64,000 nucleotides of DNA from Pedobacter frigiditerrae (GTDB taxonomy: Bacteria > Bacteroidota > Bacteroidia > Sphingobacteriales > Sphingobacteriaceae): positions 2,108,001-2,172,000 of the forward strand of contig NZ_JAVTSS010000002.1 of the NCBI RefSeq assembly GCF_032678705.1. The letters run 5' to 3'. The notes below the pieces were generated by a model. That model did not search any database. It was not told the DNA's origin and saw nothing but the letters and a program-made list of their open reading frames with translations. The translations under genes were made by a program, and so were the position numbers. Shown one piece after another: positions 33,942 through 42,034 of the stretch. Each line of letters starts with the position of its first letter. Position 1 is the first letter of the stretch.

Positions 33942-34805
33942 TTATCGCTGCTTTCCCCAATCTTTAAAAATAAATCGCAATGCATCGAAATAAGCAACAA
34001 TTGGTTCTGTCATGTGTGTTTCGGTCGGGTAGTGTTTATAGATGTAATCTAGTCCTTTAAGTTTCTTATTAGCTATTGTAGAGTCCAGTTTTAATAAACC
34101 TTTATGAAAGAACGAATTATTTCCACCTTCATTTCCGCTGCTGTAAAAAATCTTTTTGTTTAATACTGAACCCTTTTTAAGTTTTTCATCAGTCAATTTT
34201 AAAAGATATTCATTGTCCCACCAAAGCGATGGGCTTATTGCAATATAAGCATTAAACATGTCGGGATGGTTTAACATACAATTGAGAGCTGAAATTCCAC
34301 CAAAAGAATGTCCAGCCAAAATTTTATAAGGCTCTGTTTTGTAATTTTTGTCAATCATCGGAATTAATTCTGTCTCAATGAACTTTAAAAAATTTTCGTT
34401 CCCGCCACTAAATTTATACGAACCACTATCTGGTTTTCCCATATAGTTGGTTATACTTTTTGTTGGGGTAAGGTCTCTTGTTCTATTTGTATTTGGGATG
34501 CCAACAACTATCATCTTCGGCATTGCTAACACGTCTGGGCGACTAAGATAATCGACATAATGTGCAAGAAGCTCAAAATGATTGTCAGCGTCCATTAAAT
34601 ACAATACGGGAAATCGCTTGTTTAAATCAGCTGAGTCTACTTTGGGAAAATGAATATAAACCTTGCGATCTTCATTTAAAACCTTAGACTTGATCGTTAC
34701 AACCTCACTTGGTGGATATTTATAAGGTTCCTTATTTTGGGACCGTGCCTGCAAAGCAATAAATAAAAACAGAATTGTAAGCAATCTAAAGGTATACATA
34801 TTCAA
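33942..34805 (-). CDS. Alpha/beta-hydrolase, putative esterase (IroE/Fes-like, PF00756)
   Basis: 287 residues with a signal peptide ending near ALQARSQ (about residue 22), so periplasmic or exported. The nucleophile elbow is GHSFGGIS (serine near residue 166); the lid region ISPSLWWDNEYLL and the catalytic histidine region HYPTETHMTEP follow the IroE / trilactone-hydrolase-like pattern. Family members hydrolyse siderophore esters or other acyl esters. There are no iron-uptake genes nearby, so the substrate is unknown. It lies between REP copies B and C. Confidence 0.85.
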   Translation of the reverse strand: MNMYTFRLLTILFLFIALQARSQNKEPYKYPPSEVVTIKSKVLNEDRKVYIHFPKVDSADLNKRFPVLYLMDADNHFELLAHYVDYLSRPDVLAMPKMIVVGIPNTNRTRDLTPTKSITNYMGKPDSGSYKFSGGNENFLKFIETELIPMIDKNYKTEPYKILAGHSFGGISALNCMLNHPDMFNAYIAISPSLWWDNEYLLKLTDEKLKKGSVLNKKIFYSSGNEGGNNSFFHKGLLKLDSTIANKKLKGLDYIYKHYPTETHMTEPIVAYFDALRFIFKDWGKQR

Positions 34806-34833
34806 TTGTTGATTTACTTTTACTAGTCATTTA

Positions 34834-34862
34834 TTTCGGGCATTGAGACACAAACCGATAGG
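34834..34862 (-). repeat. Degenerate REP copy C
   Basis: On the minus strand CCTATCGGTTTGTGTCTCAA...CCCGAAA, aligning base for base with REP copies A/B. The left arm and GTGTCTC core are retained and the right arm is decayed. It sits between the esterase start and the stop of the RelA/SpoT gene. Confidence 0.55.
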
Positions 34863-34898
34863 CGAATCAATCTCTCAAACCATTTTAGACATAGTAAT

Positions 34899-35873
34899 TT
34901 AATTCTGTATTATATCTTTCCATTTTGAAATGGTTTTTATCCATCCTGTACCTTTTATTGCTTCACTACGCCATCTCCAATAACTTTCTGATTTTAAGTC
35001 TAAAATAGCTCTAACAACTCCTACTTGAGCCCATCCCGTTGATGATATTTCTTTTTCTACTTCAGATATAAAAGGCTCTACTGCTATTCTCATATTGTCC
35101 AGTTCTTCAAGCGAAATATTGTGTTCTAAAAGCTCTTTCAGTAGCCTAAACGGATTTGTTTTTGGTCGTTTTGGAAATACGAAATCTAGATAAGCCTGAA
35201 GGGTATCAAGATTAAGATCCTTAGAGAAATCGAAGGATTTTTTACCTTTAGTATTAATTATTAAGGATTGTTTGAAATTTTCTTTTTCGTTTTTTAATTC
35301 TTGGAATTGACTATCTGCAATCTCTAAAAGTGCACTTAGTTGATATAATTTTCTTCGAAATTCTATCGGTATATCTTCCTTGTTTTTATAAGCCAATTTA
35401 TGCTCAATATCAGCCCATGAGTGCATTAAAATTGTTCTTACTTGAATTTCTGTTTTTAAATTTTCCAACCCTCTATAATTAGGAGCTTTTGACCATTCTT
35501 TTTTAATTTTTACAATATAGTGGTTAGAGCGATAACCAAAACGATCTGGTTCGAGAGCAGAGGATTTATCTATTGCTTCTAAAATTTCAAATTCATCGTT
35601 TATAATATCTGAAATTCTGTCTAAATCTAATGGATAAAAGCAAACGATTCTTAAACCACAAAAATCCTCAATTTGATCAAGAGGATTCTCATATCCTTTC
35701 CTTTCAATTTTCTCATAGAAAGAATCAAATTCTTTTATCCGAAAAGATATTGTATGGTAAGAAATCTTTTGTTCAGTTAGAAATGTAATTAACGCTTGTT
35801 TCAAATTTTCTGCTAATCTGGCATACAAACTGTGTTTTGAATGATAATGTTCTTCAATTTCTGCTTTATCCAT
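34899..35873 (-). CDS. Synthetase-only RelA/SpoT-domain protein
   Basis: 324 residues, cytoplasmic. A RelA/SpoT nucleotidyltransferase domain at about 45-200: QIEDFCGLRIVCFYP (D-x-x-G-x-R), DRFGYRSNHYIVKI, and EIQVRTILMHSWADIEHKL with the conserved glutamate. These are the residues needed for pyrophosphate transfer, so it looks active. There is no HD hydrolase, TGS or ACT domain. The C-terminal 120 residues are helical and unrecognised. It may make (p)ppGpp or, as in toxSAS enzymes, modify other targets; sequence alone cannot decide. No adjacent gene looks like an antitoxin. Confidence 0.85.
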   Translation of the reverse strand: MDKAEIEEHYHSKHSLYARLAENLKQALITFLTEQKISYHTISFRIKEFDSFYEKIERKGYENPLDQIEDFCGLRIVCFYPLDLDRISDIINDEFEILEAIDKSSALEPDRFGYRSNHYIVKIKKEWSKAPNYRGLENLKTEIQVRTILMHSWADIEHKLAYKNKEDIPIEFRRKLYQLSALLEIADSQFQELKNEKENFKQSLIINTKGKKSFDFSKDLNLDTLQAYLDFVFPKRPKTNPFRLLKELLEHNISLEELDNMRIAVEPFISEVEKEISSTGWAQVGVVRAILDLKSESYWRWRSEAIKGTGWIKTISKWKDIIQN

Positions 35874-35941
35874 TACTATTAAATATTAACCAGATTAATT
35901 TGACTCTTAATTTTTCTTTAGTGAAACATAGACTGGTTGTG

Positions 35942-37891
35942 CTACCCCTCAGCAATCTCTTTCCCCAACTTACTATGTTTATAACCATAAGCGAAATAAA
36001 CCACCAAGCCAATAACCAACCAAATTCCAAAACCAATCCAGTTAGAAATACCTAATTCGCACATCATGTACAAACAGCTCAATAAGCCTAAAACAGGAAT
36101 AAGGGATAGGTTTTTAGTTACACAGTAATAAGTAATAACAAGACAGATGATCAAGAAAATCCACATTGGAATTTTGTGTTTAAATAACGACCAGCCACCT
36201 TCAAATTTCTTATCCGTTTCAATAGAAGATTTGTTCATGAAGTCTTCATATTGAGCAGGAGTTAGATTTGTCAAGTAAGCCTCAGCATCAATTTGTTTAC
36301 CTTGTAAAACAACTGGGCTCGCACTTATTTCCCCTTTAACAGTCGCGATTTCTTGGTCTGATAGGGATTTAATAAATGTTGTTGGCTCAATAATCTTTGT
36401 TTTATTGGTAATAAAATCAGTTGTTTCAGTTTTAAATTTCACAAAACAAACTACAATTACAGCAATAAAAACAAGAGGGATAATGAACTTAGAATTAACA
36501 TAAGGAATTTTGAATTTCCCTCTTTGTACGCCTGGTCTGTTTTGTAAAACCAATACACCTGCACAAACCAACACAAAGGCAAATAAGGTTCCTATAGAGC
36601 ATAAATCGGTAACGATAGTTAGGTTCATGAATAAAGAAGGAACCGCCACTACAAAACCAACTACGATGGTCGCAAATGAAGGTGTTTTATATTTAGGATG
36701 AATTTTAGAGAACTTCTTAGGTAATAAACCATCACGGCTCATGCTCATCCAAATACGTGGTTGACCCATTTGAAATACCAATAACACACTTGCCATTGCA
36801 AATACAGCACTTACGGCAATGATACCACTCATCAGTTTTAAATCAATTTGATCAAAAACAAATGCCAATGGATCACCAACTGCTAAAGTATCAGATTTTA
36901 CTATTCCTGTTAAAACTAAAGCAATGGCCACATATAAAATGGTACAAATGATAATTGCCCACATCATCCCTCTAGGTAAATCTCTTTGTGGGTTTTTACA
37001 CTCTTCTGCAGTAGTAGAAATGGCATCAAAACCTATATAGGCAAAGAAAACAGCAGAAACTCCTTTTAAAACTCCCGATACACCATTTGGTGCAAATGGG
37101 TTCCAGTTTTTAGTATCAACATAGAAAACACCAACTGCAAGTACCAATAAGATAACCGCCAACTTAACCACTACCATTGCATTACTTGCATTTCTAGATT
37201 CTTTCATTCCGCGATAAACTAACCAAGTAATGAAAATGATAATACCTAATGCAGGTAAATCGGCCACTAAATGAAAACCACCTATAGTTGGTGCAGATAC
37301 CCAGGCATTGTTAGCAATACGAGTGGCATCATCCAAATTAGCCATGCTTTTTCCTGCATTTAACAAGGCATCCGCATGTGCGTGACCATTAAAAGCGGTT
37401 AAATAATCCATTGTTGCCCAGTCTGGGATATTTATGCCATCTATACCTAATGCCGGTATTCGAATGGAGGACAGTAATCCAGTAAAGTAATCTGACCAAG
37501 AAATAGCTACAGTAATGTTTCCAATGCCATATTCCATGATCAACGACCAGCCTATAATCCAAGCCACTAATTCGCCAAAAGCTACATAAGAATAGGTATA
37601 CGCACTTCCAGAAACGGGCACCATAGACGCAAATTCTGCATAAGCAAAAGCAGCAAAACTACAGGCGATAGCAGTAAAAATGAAAAGGAAAATTACCGCC
37701 GGACCGCCATCAGCACTTGCTTTACCTATCGTGCTAAAAATACCTGCTCCAATAATTGCGGCAATACCAAATGCCGTTAAATCTCTTACACCTAAAGTTT
37801 TATGAAGCGAATCACCATGGTCGCCATAACCTTTTGCTGCATCTTCTAAAATCTTTGAAATTGATTTCTTTCTAAATAGTTTATCGAACAT
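35942..37891 (-). CDS. APC-family amino acid permease
   Basis: 649 residues, about 12-14 membrane helices. LTAFGIAAIIGAGIFSTIG (near 35-53) is the unwound TM1 substrate loop of the APC superfamily, and FFAYIGFDAISTTAEECKNPQRD carries the conserved TM6 region of the cationic-amino-acid-transporter (CAT-like) group. Between about residues 480 and 560 there is a hydrophilic insert before two final helices, which is unusual. It imports amino acids into the cytoplasm; specificity is unknown. A 640-bp gap with 11-bp iterons lies upstream. Confidence 0.92.
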   Translation of the reverse strand: MFDKLFRKKSISKILEDAAKGYGDHGDSLHKTLGVRDLTAFGIAAIIGAGIFSTIGKASADGGPAVIFLFIFTAIACSFAAFAYAEFASMVPVSGSAYTYSYVAFGELVAWIIGWSLIMEYGIGNITVAISWSDYFTGLLSSIRIPALGIDGINIPDWATMDYLTAFNGHAHADALLNAGKSMANLDDATRIANNAWVSAPTIGGFHLVADLPALGIIIFITWLVYRGMKESRNASNAMVVVKLAVILLVLAVGVFYVDTKNWNPFAPNGVSGVLKGVSAVFFAYIGFDAISTTAEECKNPQRDLPRGMMWAIIICTILYVAIALVLTGIVKSDTLAVGDPLAFVFDQIDLKLMSGIIAVSAVFAMASVLLVFQMGQPRIWMSMSRDGLLPKKFSKIHPKYKTPSFATIVVGFVVAVPSLFMNLTIVTDLCSIGTLFAFVLVCAGVLVLQNRPGVQRGKFKIPYVNSKFIIPLVFIAVIVVCFVKFKTETTDFITNKTKIIEPTTFIKSLSDQEIATVKGEISASPVVLQGKQIDAEAYLTNLTPAQYEDFMNKSSIETDKKFEGGWSLFKHKIPMWIFLIICLVITYYCVTKNLSLIPVLGLLSCLYMMCELGISNWIGFGIWLVIGLVVYFAYGYKHSKLGKEIAEG

Positions 37892-38134
37892 ATAATGGGT
37901 TGTGATGCTTTTTATCTTTTCAAGGATTAGAGCAGTCTTTGTTTAGTTTATCCAAACTTAAAAAAATATCGATTAAAAACCGCTATAGCGCACATAAAAT
38001 TATCAACGTCTATTGGGATTTAAGCTTATTTCAATTAAAAGTCATAGCAATGAGCAGGGTGGGCTAATGATGCCTTACTCTTAGCCGTATCTTATCCCAG
38101 TTATAGCCCTATAAAATCCGCTACAAATGCAAAA

Positions 38135-38192
38135 CTAATCCGCGTCCAATGCGGACTAGACGCGGACTCGATGCGGACTAGATGCGGACTGG
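38135..38192. repeat. Array of 11-bp iterons (ATGCGGACTAG) upstream of the APC permease
   Basis: Four direct units at 38149-38159, 38160-38170, 38171-38181 and 38182-38192 (ATGCGGACTAG, ACGCGGACTCG, ATGCGGACTAG, ATGCGGACTGG), preceded by one inverted unit at 38135-38145. Spacing of one helical turn is what a DNA-binding protein array would show. The gap 37892-38531 has no gene. Confidence 0.7.
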
Positions 38193-38282
38193 CTAGAAAG
38201 GAAACAGGAATGAAGATGCAATAACAAGTAAGGCAAGATGCGCTGTCTTATACTTGATTACCCTTACAAAAAGCGGATAGTT

Positions 38283-38332
38283 AAACGGTTAAATACTTAC
38301 ATGATAAAAACATAAACGGTTATATCCTTACA
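38283..38332. repeat. Pair of 19-bp direct repeats, 31-bp period
   Basis: Copies of AAACGGTTAAATACTTACA at 38283-38301 and 38314-38332 with two differences, in the same gap as the iterons. The 31-bp period is about three helical turns. Confidence 0.6.
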
Positions 38333-38423
38333 CTCATTTTTCTTCATACTGATATCACTGAATTATTCTTACAATAGAACTTATTCTGCCCAATTTATTA
38401 GCGCTTCTTAAATAAAACCCCAC

Positions 38424-38452
38424 AAAAAAAGCCGTAGTGTAATGCTACGGCT
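38424..38452 (-). terminator. Intrinsic terminator of the M3 peptidase gene
   Basis: Minus-strand stem AGCCGTAG (38445-38452) with CTACGGCT (38430-38437), 7-nt loop, then seven T residues. It lies 80 bp past the peptidase stop. Confidence 0.8.
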
Positions 38453-38531
38453 AAATTTATTTGTTAGATAACGAAATGTTTATTTGAAGTGGAAAGCTTA
38501 TACCTTCTACCTTCCTTCCCTCAACCTTGTC

Positions 38532-40238
38532 TTATCCCAATTTATTTAATTCATCCTTAACAAAATTGGCTAATTCTTTAACATAAGCTGCGCTGAAATC
38601 AAATTTAATTCCTGCGGTTTCATAAATCTCATTCATTGGTTTGGTATAACCTAATGCTAAGGCATCCAAATATTGCGCTAAAGCTTTTTCTGGATTTTCT
38701 TTATAATTTTTCCAAACAGCAATAGCGCCTAATTGTGCAATCGCATATTCGATGTAGTAAAAAGGAACTTCAAATAAGTGTAGTTGTTTTTGCCATAGGT
38801 TGCCAAATTGTTGCTCAAAATCTGTCCAGTCTGCAAAGCCTGCCCCGAAAAGACTATAGATTTGCTTAAATGCAACTTCCCTATCTGCAGCATTATGGTT
38901 TGGATTAGTATAAATCCAGTGTTGAAACTGGTCTATTACTGCAACCCAAGGCAAGGTTTTTAAAACATCTGCCAATTGCTCTTTTTTGGCACGAATTAAA
39001 TCTTCCTCATTGTCGAAATAAACATCCCAATTATCCATTGAGATTAACTCCATACTCATTGAGGCTAATTCAGCAACCTCAGATGGACAATGTTTAAAGT
39101 CGTTTAACTCTAAATTTGCAGTTAGAAAAGTATGTATCGCATGACCACCTTCATGTACCATGGTTGTTAAATCTCTTAATGAATTGGCCGAGTTCATGAA
39201 GATAAAAGGGGCACCAGTTTCTGCTAGTGGATAATTGTAACCACCTGGAGCTTTGCCCATCCTACTTTCCACATCAAAAAGTCCATTAGCCTTCATGATG
39301 CTTAGTTTCTCACCTAAAGATGGATTGATCGCTGTAAAACAGCTAATGCTTTTATCAATTAGTTCTTGTCCGTTATGAAATGGCTTTAACATTGATTTAC
39401 CAGTTGTGCTCACCTCCATGTCCCAAGGTCTCAATGCTGTTAAGCCTAAAGCGACTTGTCGTTTTTCTGCCTGTTCTTTTAAAACAGGAACAACTTCTTT
39501 TTCTATCGCTACTGCGAAATCATAACAATCTTTAACATCATAATCAAAACGGCCTAAAGCCTGAAACATGTAATCGCGGTAGTTCTCAAAACCTGCGTTT
39601 AAAGCAACTTTATGTCGCATGGCAATTAATTCATCAAACAAGATGTTTAACTCATCTTTATCTGCTAATCTGCGTTGTTGAATGGTTTCCCAAGCATTTT
39701 GCCTAACGCTGCGGTCTGTGTCTTTTAAAAAATTGGCGGCTTGTTCTAAGGTGTATTCTTGCTCGTTAATTTTTACGCTCATTGCACCGGTAACACTTTG
39801 GTATTTTTGTTGGGCAACCTGTAATTGCGTAAATAGCTCAATGTTTTCTTCGCGATATAATTCTAAAGATTTTTTAATAGCACATAGGTAAACAAAATAT
39901 TTATCGTGGTCTAAATCGTTAACAAACGGACTGTCATTTAATTTTTTATTTAGCTCATTAGCCACAGGCGAAATTTTTGGTTCAATCTCCGTAGCAAAAT
40001 ATTGAAAATCCTTAACCAAACTTTCGTTTGCAGTATCGCAACTCATTTTAATGTATCTCCACGCAAAATCTTCTTCTAGAGCTGCTTCTAACTCACTTTT
40101 ATCCTTTAACCATTGCTCCAATTCTCCAACAGCGTTGATTTCTCTTTTCAATAATTCTTCTAAAATAGGAGATAGGTTTTCCCATTCCATTTTTAAATCT
40201 TGAGGAATATAAGTTCTTATTTTTTTGTTTATGATCAT
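38532..40238 (-). CDS. M3-family oligoendopeptidase (PepF-like)
   Basis: 568 residues, cytoplasmic. The zinc-metalloprotease motif HEGGH occurs in TTMVHEGGHAIHTFL (near residue 362), with the third ligand glutamate downstream in the SEVAELASMSMELIS region. Upstream, the LNILFDELIAMRHKVALNAG region matches the M3B helical domain. It cleaves short peptides in peptide turnover. It is followed by a terminator; the gap to the UbiA gene upstream is 70 bp, so the two may be co-transcribed. Confidence 0.93.
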   Translation of the reverse strand: MIINKKIRTYIPQDLKMEWENLSPILEELLKREINAVGELEQWLKDKSELEAALEEDFAWRYIKMSCDTANESLVKDFQYFATEIEPKISPVANELNKKLNDSPFVNDLDHDKYFVYLCAIKKSLELYREENIELFTQLQVAQQKYQSVTGAMSVKINEQEYTLEQAANFLKDTDRSVRQNAWETIQQRRLADKDELNILFDELIAMRHKVALNAGFENYRDYMFQALGRFDYDVKDCYDFAVAIEKEVVPVLKEQAEKRQVALGLTALRPWDMEVSTTGKSMLKPFHNGQELIDKSISCFTAINPSLGEKLSIMKANGLFDVESRMGKAPGGYNYPLAETGAPFIFMNSANSLRDLTTMVHEGGHAIHTFLTANLELNDFKHCPSEVAELASMSMELISMDNWDVYFDNEEDLIRAKKEQLADVLKTLPWVAVIDQFQHWIYTNPNHNAADREVAFKQIYSLFGAGFADWTDFEQQFGNLWQKQLHLFEVPFYYIEYAIAQLGAIAVWKNYKENPEKALAQYLDALALGYTKPMNEIYETAGIKFDFSAAYVKELANFVKDELNKLG

Positions 40239-40308
40239 AATATTTTAATGTTGAATTAGAGAAGGATTGAATTATAGAATGATATTCACTCATTCAAAAT
40301 TCATTCAT

Positions 40309-41163
40309 TTAATTTCTAAGGTAGGCATCAATTAAAAAGCAAAGTGCAAAAATAACTGATGCATAGCCATTGGTTGTTGCAAAAGCTCTATCCACTTTAC
40401 TAATATCTGTTGGTTTTACTAGCAAATGCTGATAAATTAACATGGCACAGAAAAATACAATTCCGATATAATAAACCCAACTAAATTCTGAAAAGAACAG
40501 TGGTAGAATTACGCATAAAGCTGAAAAAATATGTAAAACGACAGACAAGCGTAATGCATTTTTGATGCCCAAAGCTGCAGGGATTGAATGTAATTTTTCG
40601 GCTCTATCAAAAGTTTCATCCTGTAAAGCATAAATGATATCGAAACCACTTACCCAAAATAAAACGGCAAAGGAGTAAAATAAAGGGACAATGTTAAACG
40701 CTCCTGTTACCGCAATATATGCTCCTATTGGCGCTAACGCTAAACCTAATCCTAAAACCAAGTGGCATAAAGCCGTAAAACGTTTGGTGTAACTATAAAA
40801 AAGAACTACAAACAAAGCAATTGGAGAAAGGTACAAACACAGGGTATTGATGAAAGCGGTAGCCACTACAAATAATATACAGTTTATGATTACAAAGGTT
40901 AAAGCTTCTGTTGCAGAAATTTTTCCTGCTGGGATATCTCGAGTTACGGTACGGGGGTTTTTAGCATCGATATTTCGGTCTAAATAACGATTGAAGGCCA
41001 TCGCGGCATTTCTTGCAAAAACCATACATAAAATTACCAATGCCAATAGATACCAATTAAATGGGTTTGGAGTTGTGGTAACGCCTAAAAAAAAGCCAAT
41101 TAAGGCAAAAGGCATAGCAAATATGGAGTGCGCAAATAATACGAGTGAAAAATATTTCTTCAT
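40309..41163 (-). CDS. UbiA-family prenyltransferase (4-hydroxybenzoate polyprenyltransferase-like)
   Basis: 284 residues with eight or nine membrane helices. Both aspartate-rich motifs are present: NRYLDRNIDAKNPRT (about 58-72) and DIIYALQDETFDR (about 175-187), which bind the magnesium-diphosphate of the prenyl donor. The sequence is closest to the UbiA type, although Bacteroidota usually make menaquinone; the aromatic acceptor is therefore uncertain. The first and third of three successive genes (UbiA-like, EngB, UbiE) touch quinone biosynthesis. Confidence 0.88.
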   Translation of the reverse strand: MKKYFSLVLFAHSIFAMPFALIGFFLGVTTTPNPFNWYLLALVILCMVFARNAAMAFNRYLDRNIDAKNPRTVTRDIPAGKISATEALTFVIINCILFVVATAFINTLCLYLSPIALFVVLFYSYTKRFTALCHLVLGLGLALAPIGAYIAVTGAFNIVPLFYSFAVLFWVSGFDIIYALQDETFDRAEKLHSIPAALGIKNALRLSVVLHIFSALCVILPLFFSEFSWVYYIGIVFFCAMLIYQHLLVKPTDISKVDRAFATTNGYASVIFALCFLIDAYLRN

Positions 41164-41165
41164 TA

Positions 41166-41203
41166 TTAGATGTGAGTATTGAGATATGAGATTTGAGACA
41201 TAG
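41166..41203. repeat. Quasi-periodic spacer repeat, GAGATATGAGATTTGAGA type
   Basis: GATGTGAGTATTGAGATATG with further GAGAT words just upstream of the UbiA start. The complementary form (CTCACATCTCATATCTCACA) occurs at 61691-61720, directly before the guaA -7 box. Confidence 0.55.
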
Positions 41204-41274
41204 TTAAATCACTTCTTTTGTTAACTGCAAACAGGTGTTTTTTTGAAAATTGTCAACTGTTAGCTGAAAACTAA

Positions 41275-41919
41275 TTATTCCGTATTGCTAGCTGAATAAA
41301 ACTGGGGATCGATTTCTGGTTTAACAAAGTCTTCATTTACTTCTTGCACAAATTGCAAAAGTTTATCTCTTCCTTGGCCTTTCTCTGCAGAAGTGACAAA
41401 AAATGGAGGTACTTCTTCAAACCAACCTAATAATGTTTTATTGAACTTAGCCACATTTTGGTCTGTTTTTGGTGCAGATTGTTTGTCGGCCTTTGTATAA
41501 ACTAAGGCAAAAGGAATTTGGCATTCGCCTAACCAAGAACAAAACTCTAAATCAATTTTCTGAGGTTCTAAACGGCTATCAATTAATACAAAAACACATT
41601 GAAGGTTTTCTCTTTTTGTCAAATAGTTTCTAATGAATTTTTCCCATTTCTCTCTACTGCTCTTAGAAACTTTGGCATATCCATATCCAGGTAAATCTAC
41701 AATGTACCACTTTTCGTTTATTAAAAAGTGATTAATCAATTGTGTTTTCCCTGGTCTTTGTGATGTTTTTGCTAAACCTTGTACGTTTACCAACATGTTA
41801 ATAAGTGACGATTTACCTACGTTAGAACGACCAATAAATGCATATTCTGGTAATTCTGGTAAGGGTAAAGCAGAAACTTTAGTGTTGCTAACAACAAATG
41901 TGGCAGATTTTATAATCAT
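41275..41919 (-). CDS. engB: Ribosome biogenesis GTPase EngB/YsxC
   Basis: 214 residues. G1 GRSNVGKSSL (near 30), G3 DLPGYG (near 77), G4 TKAD (near 142) and the switch-like SQRPGKTQLINHF are all present. EngB is a TrmE-Era-type GTPase needed for 50S subunit assembly. The C-terminal extension of about 20 residues is variable. It is divergent from ubiE, with 115 bp between the starts, and has a perfect -7 box 4 nt before its ATG. Confidence 0.96.
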   Translation of the reverse strand: MIIKSATFVVSNTKVSALPLPELPEYAFIGRSNVGKSSLINMLVNVQGLAKTSQRPGKTQLINHFLINEKWYIVDLPGYGYAKVSKSSREKWEKFIRNYLTKRENLQCVFVLIDSRLEPQKIDLEFCSWLGECQIPFALVYTKADKQSAPKTDQNVAKFNKTLLGWFEEVPPFFVTSAEKGQGRDKLLQFVQEVNEDFVKPEIDPQFYSASNTE

Positions 41920-41923
41920 ACAG

Positions 41924-41931
41924 CAAAGGTA
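41924..41931 (-). promoter_or_regulatory. Putative -7 box (TACCTTTG), 4 nt before engB
   Basis: Exact TAnnTTTG on the minus strand, separated from the ATG at 41919 by CTGT. The bidirectional gap also carries a TTTGGAGTTGAGAGTTTG spacer repeat (41940-41957) and, toward ubiE, TTACATTTCACATCTTACAT (about 41989-42008). Confidence 0.5.
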
Positions 41932-42016
41932 AGAATAAGTTTGGAGTTGAGAGTTTGTCGTAAAATCATTATAAACACATTTTCCGTCTTACATTTCACA
42001 TCTTACATTGATTATG

Positions 42017-42024
42017 TATCTTTA
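42017..42024 (+). promoter_or_regulatory. Putative -7 box (TATCTTTA) for ubiE-porT
   Basis: One mismatch to TAnnTTTG, 10 nt before the ATG at 42035. A TTG at 42008 and an ATG at 42014 upstream in the same frame precede or overlap the box and are less likely starts. Confidence 0.4.
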
Positions 42025-42034
42025 CCCCATCAAT

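Noticed and set aside
32155..35873. A complete phage-defence island
   Set aside because: Arr, esterase, RAYT and a RelA/SpoT protein lie together, but no recognised defence module (restriction enzyme, CBASS, retron, Abi pair) is present and the genes are separated by REPs. Linked function is not supported.
38135..38192. CRISPR-like array
   Set aside because: Units are 11 bp, adjacent and without unique spacers; no cas genes in the window.
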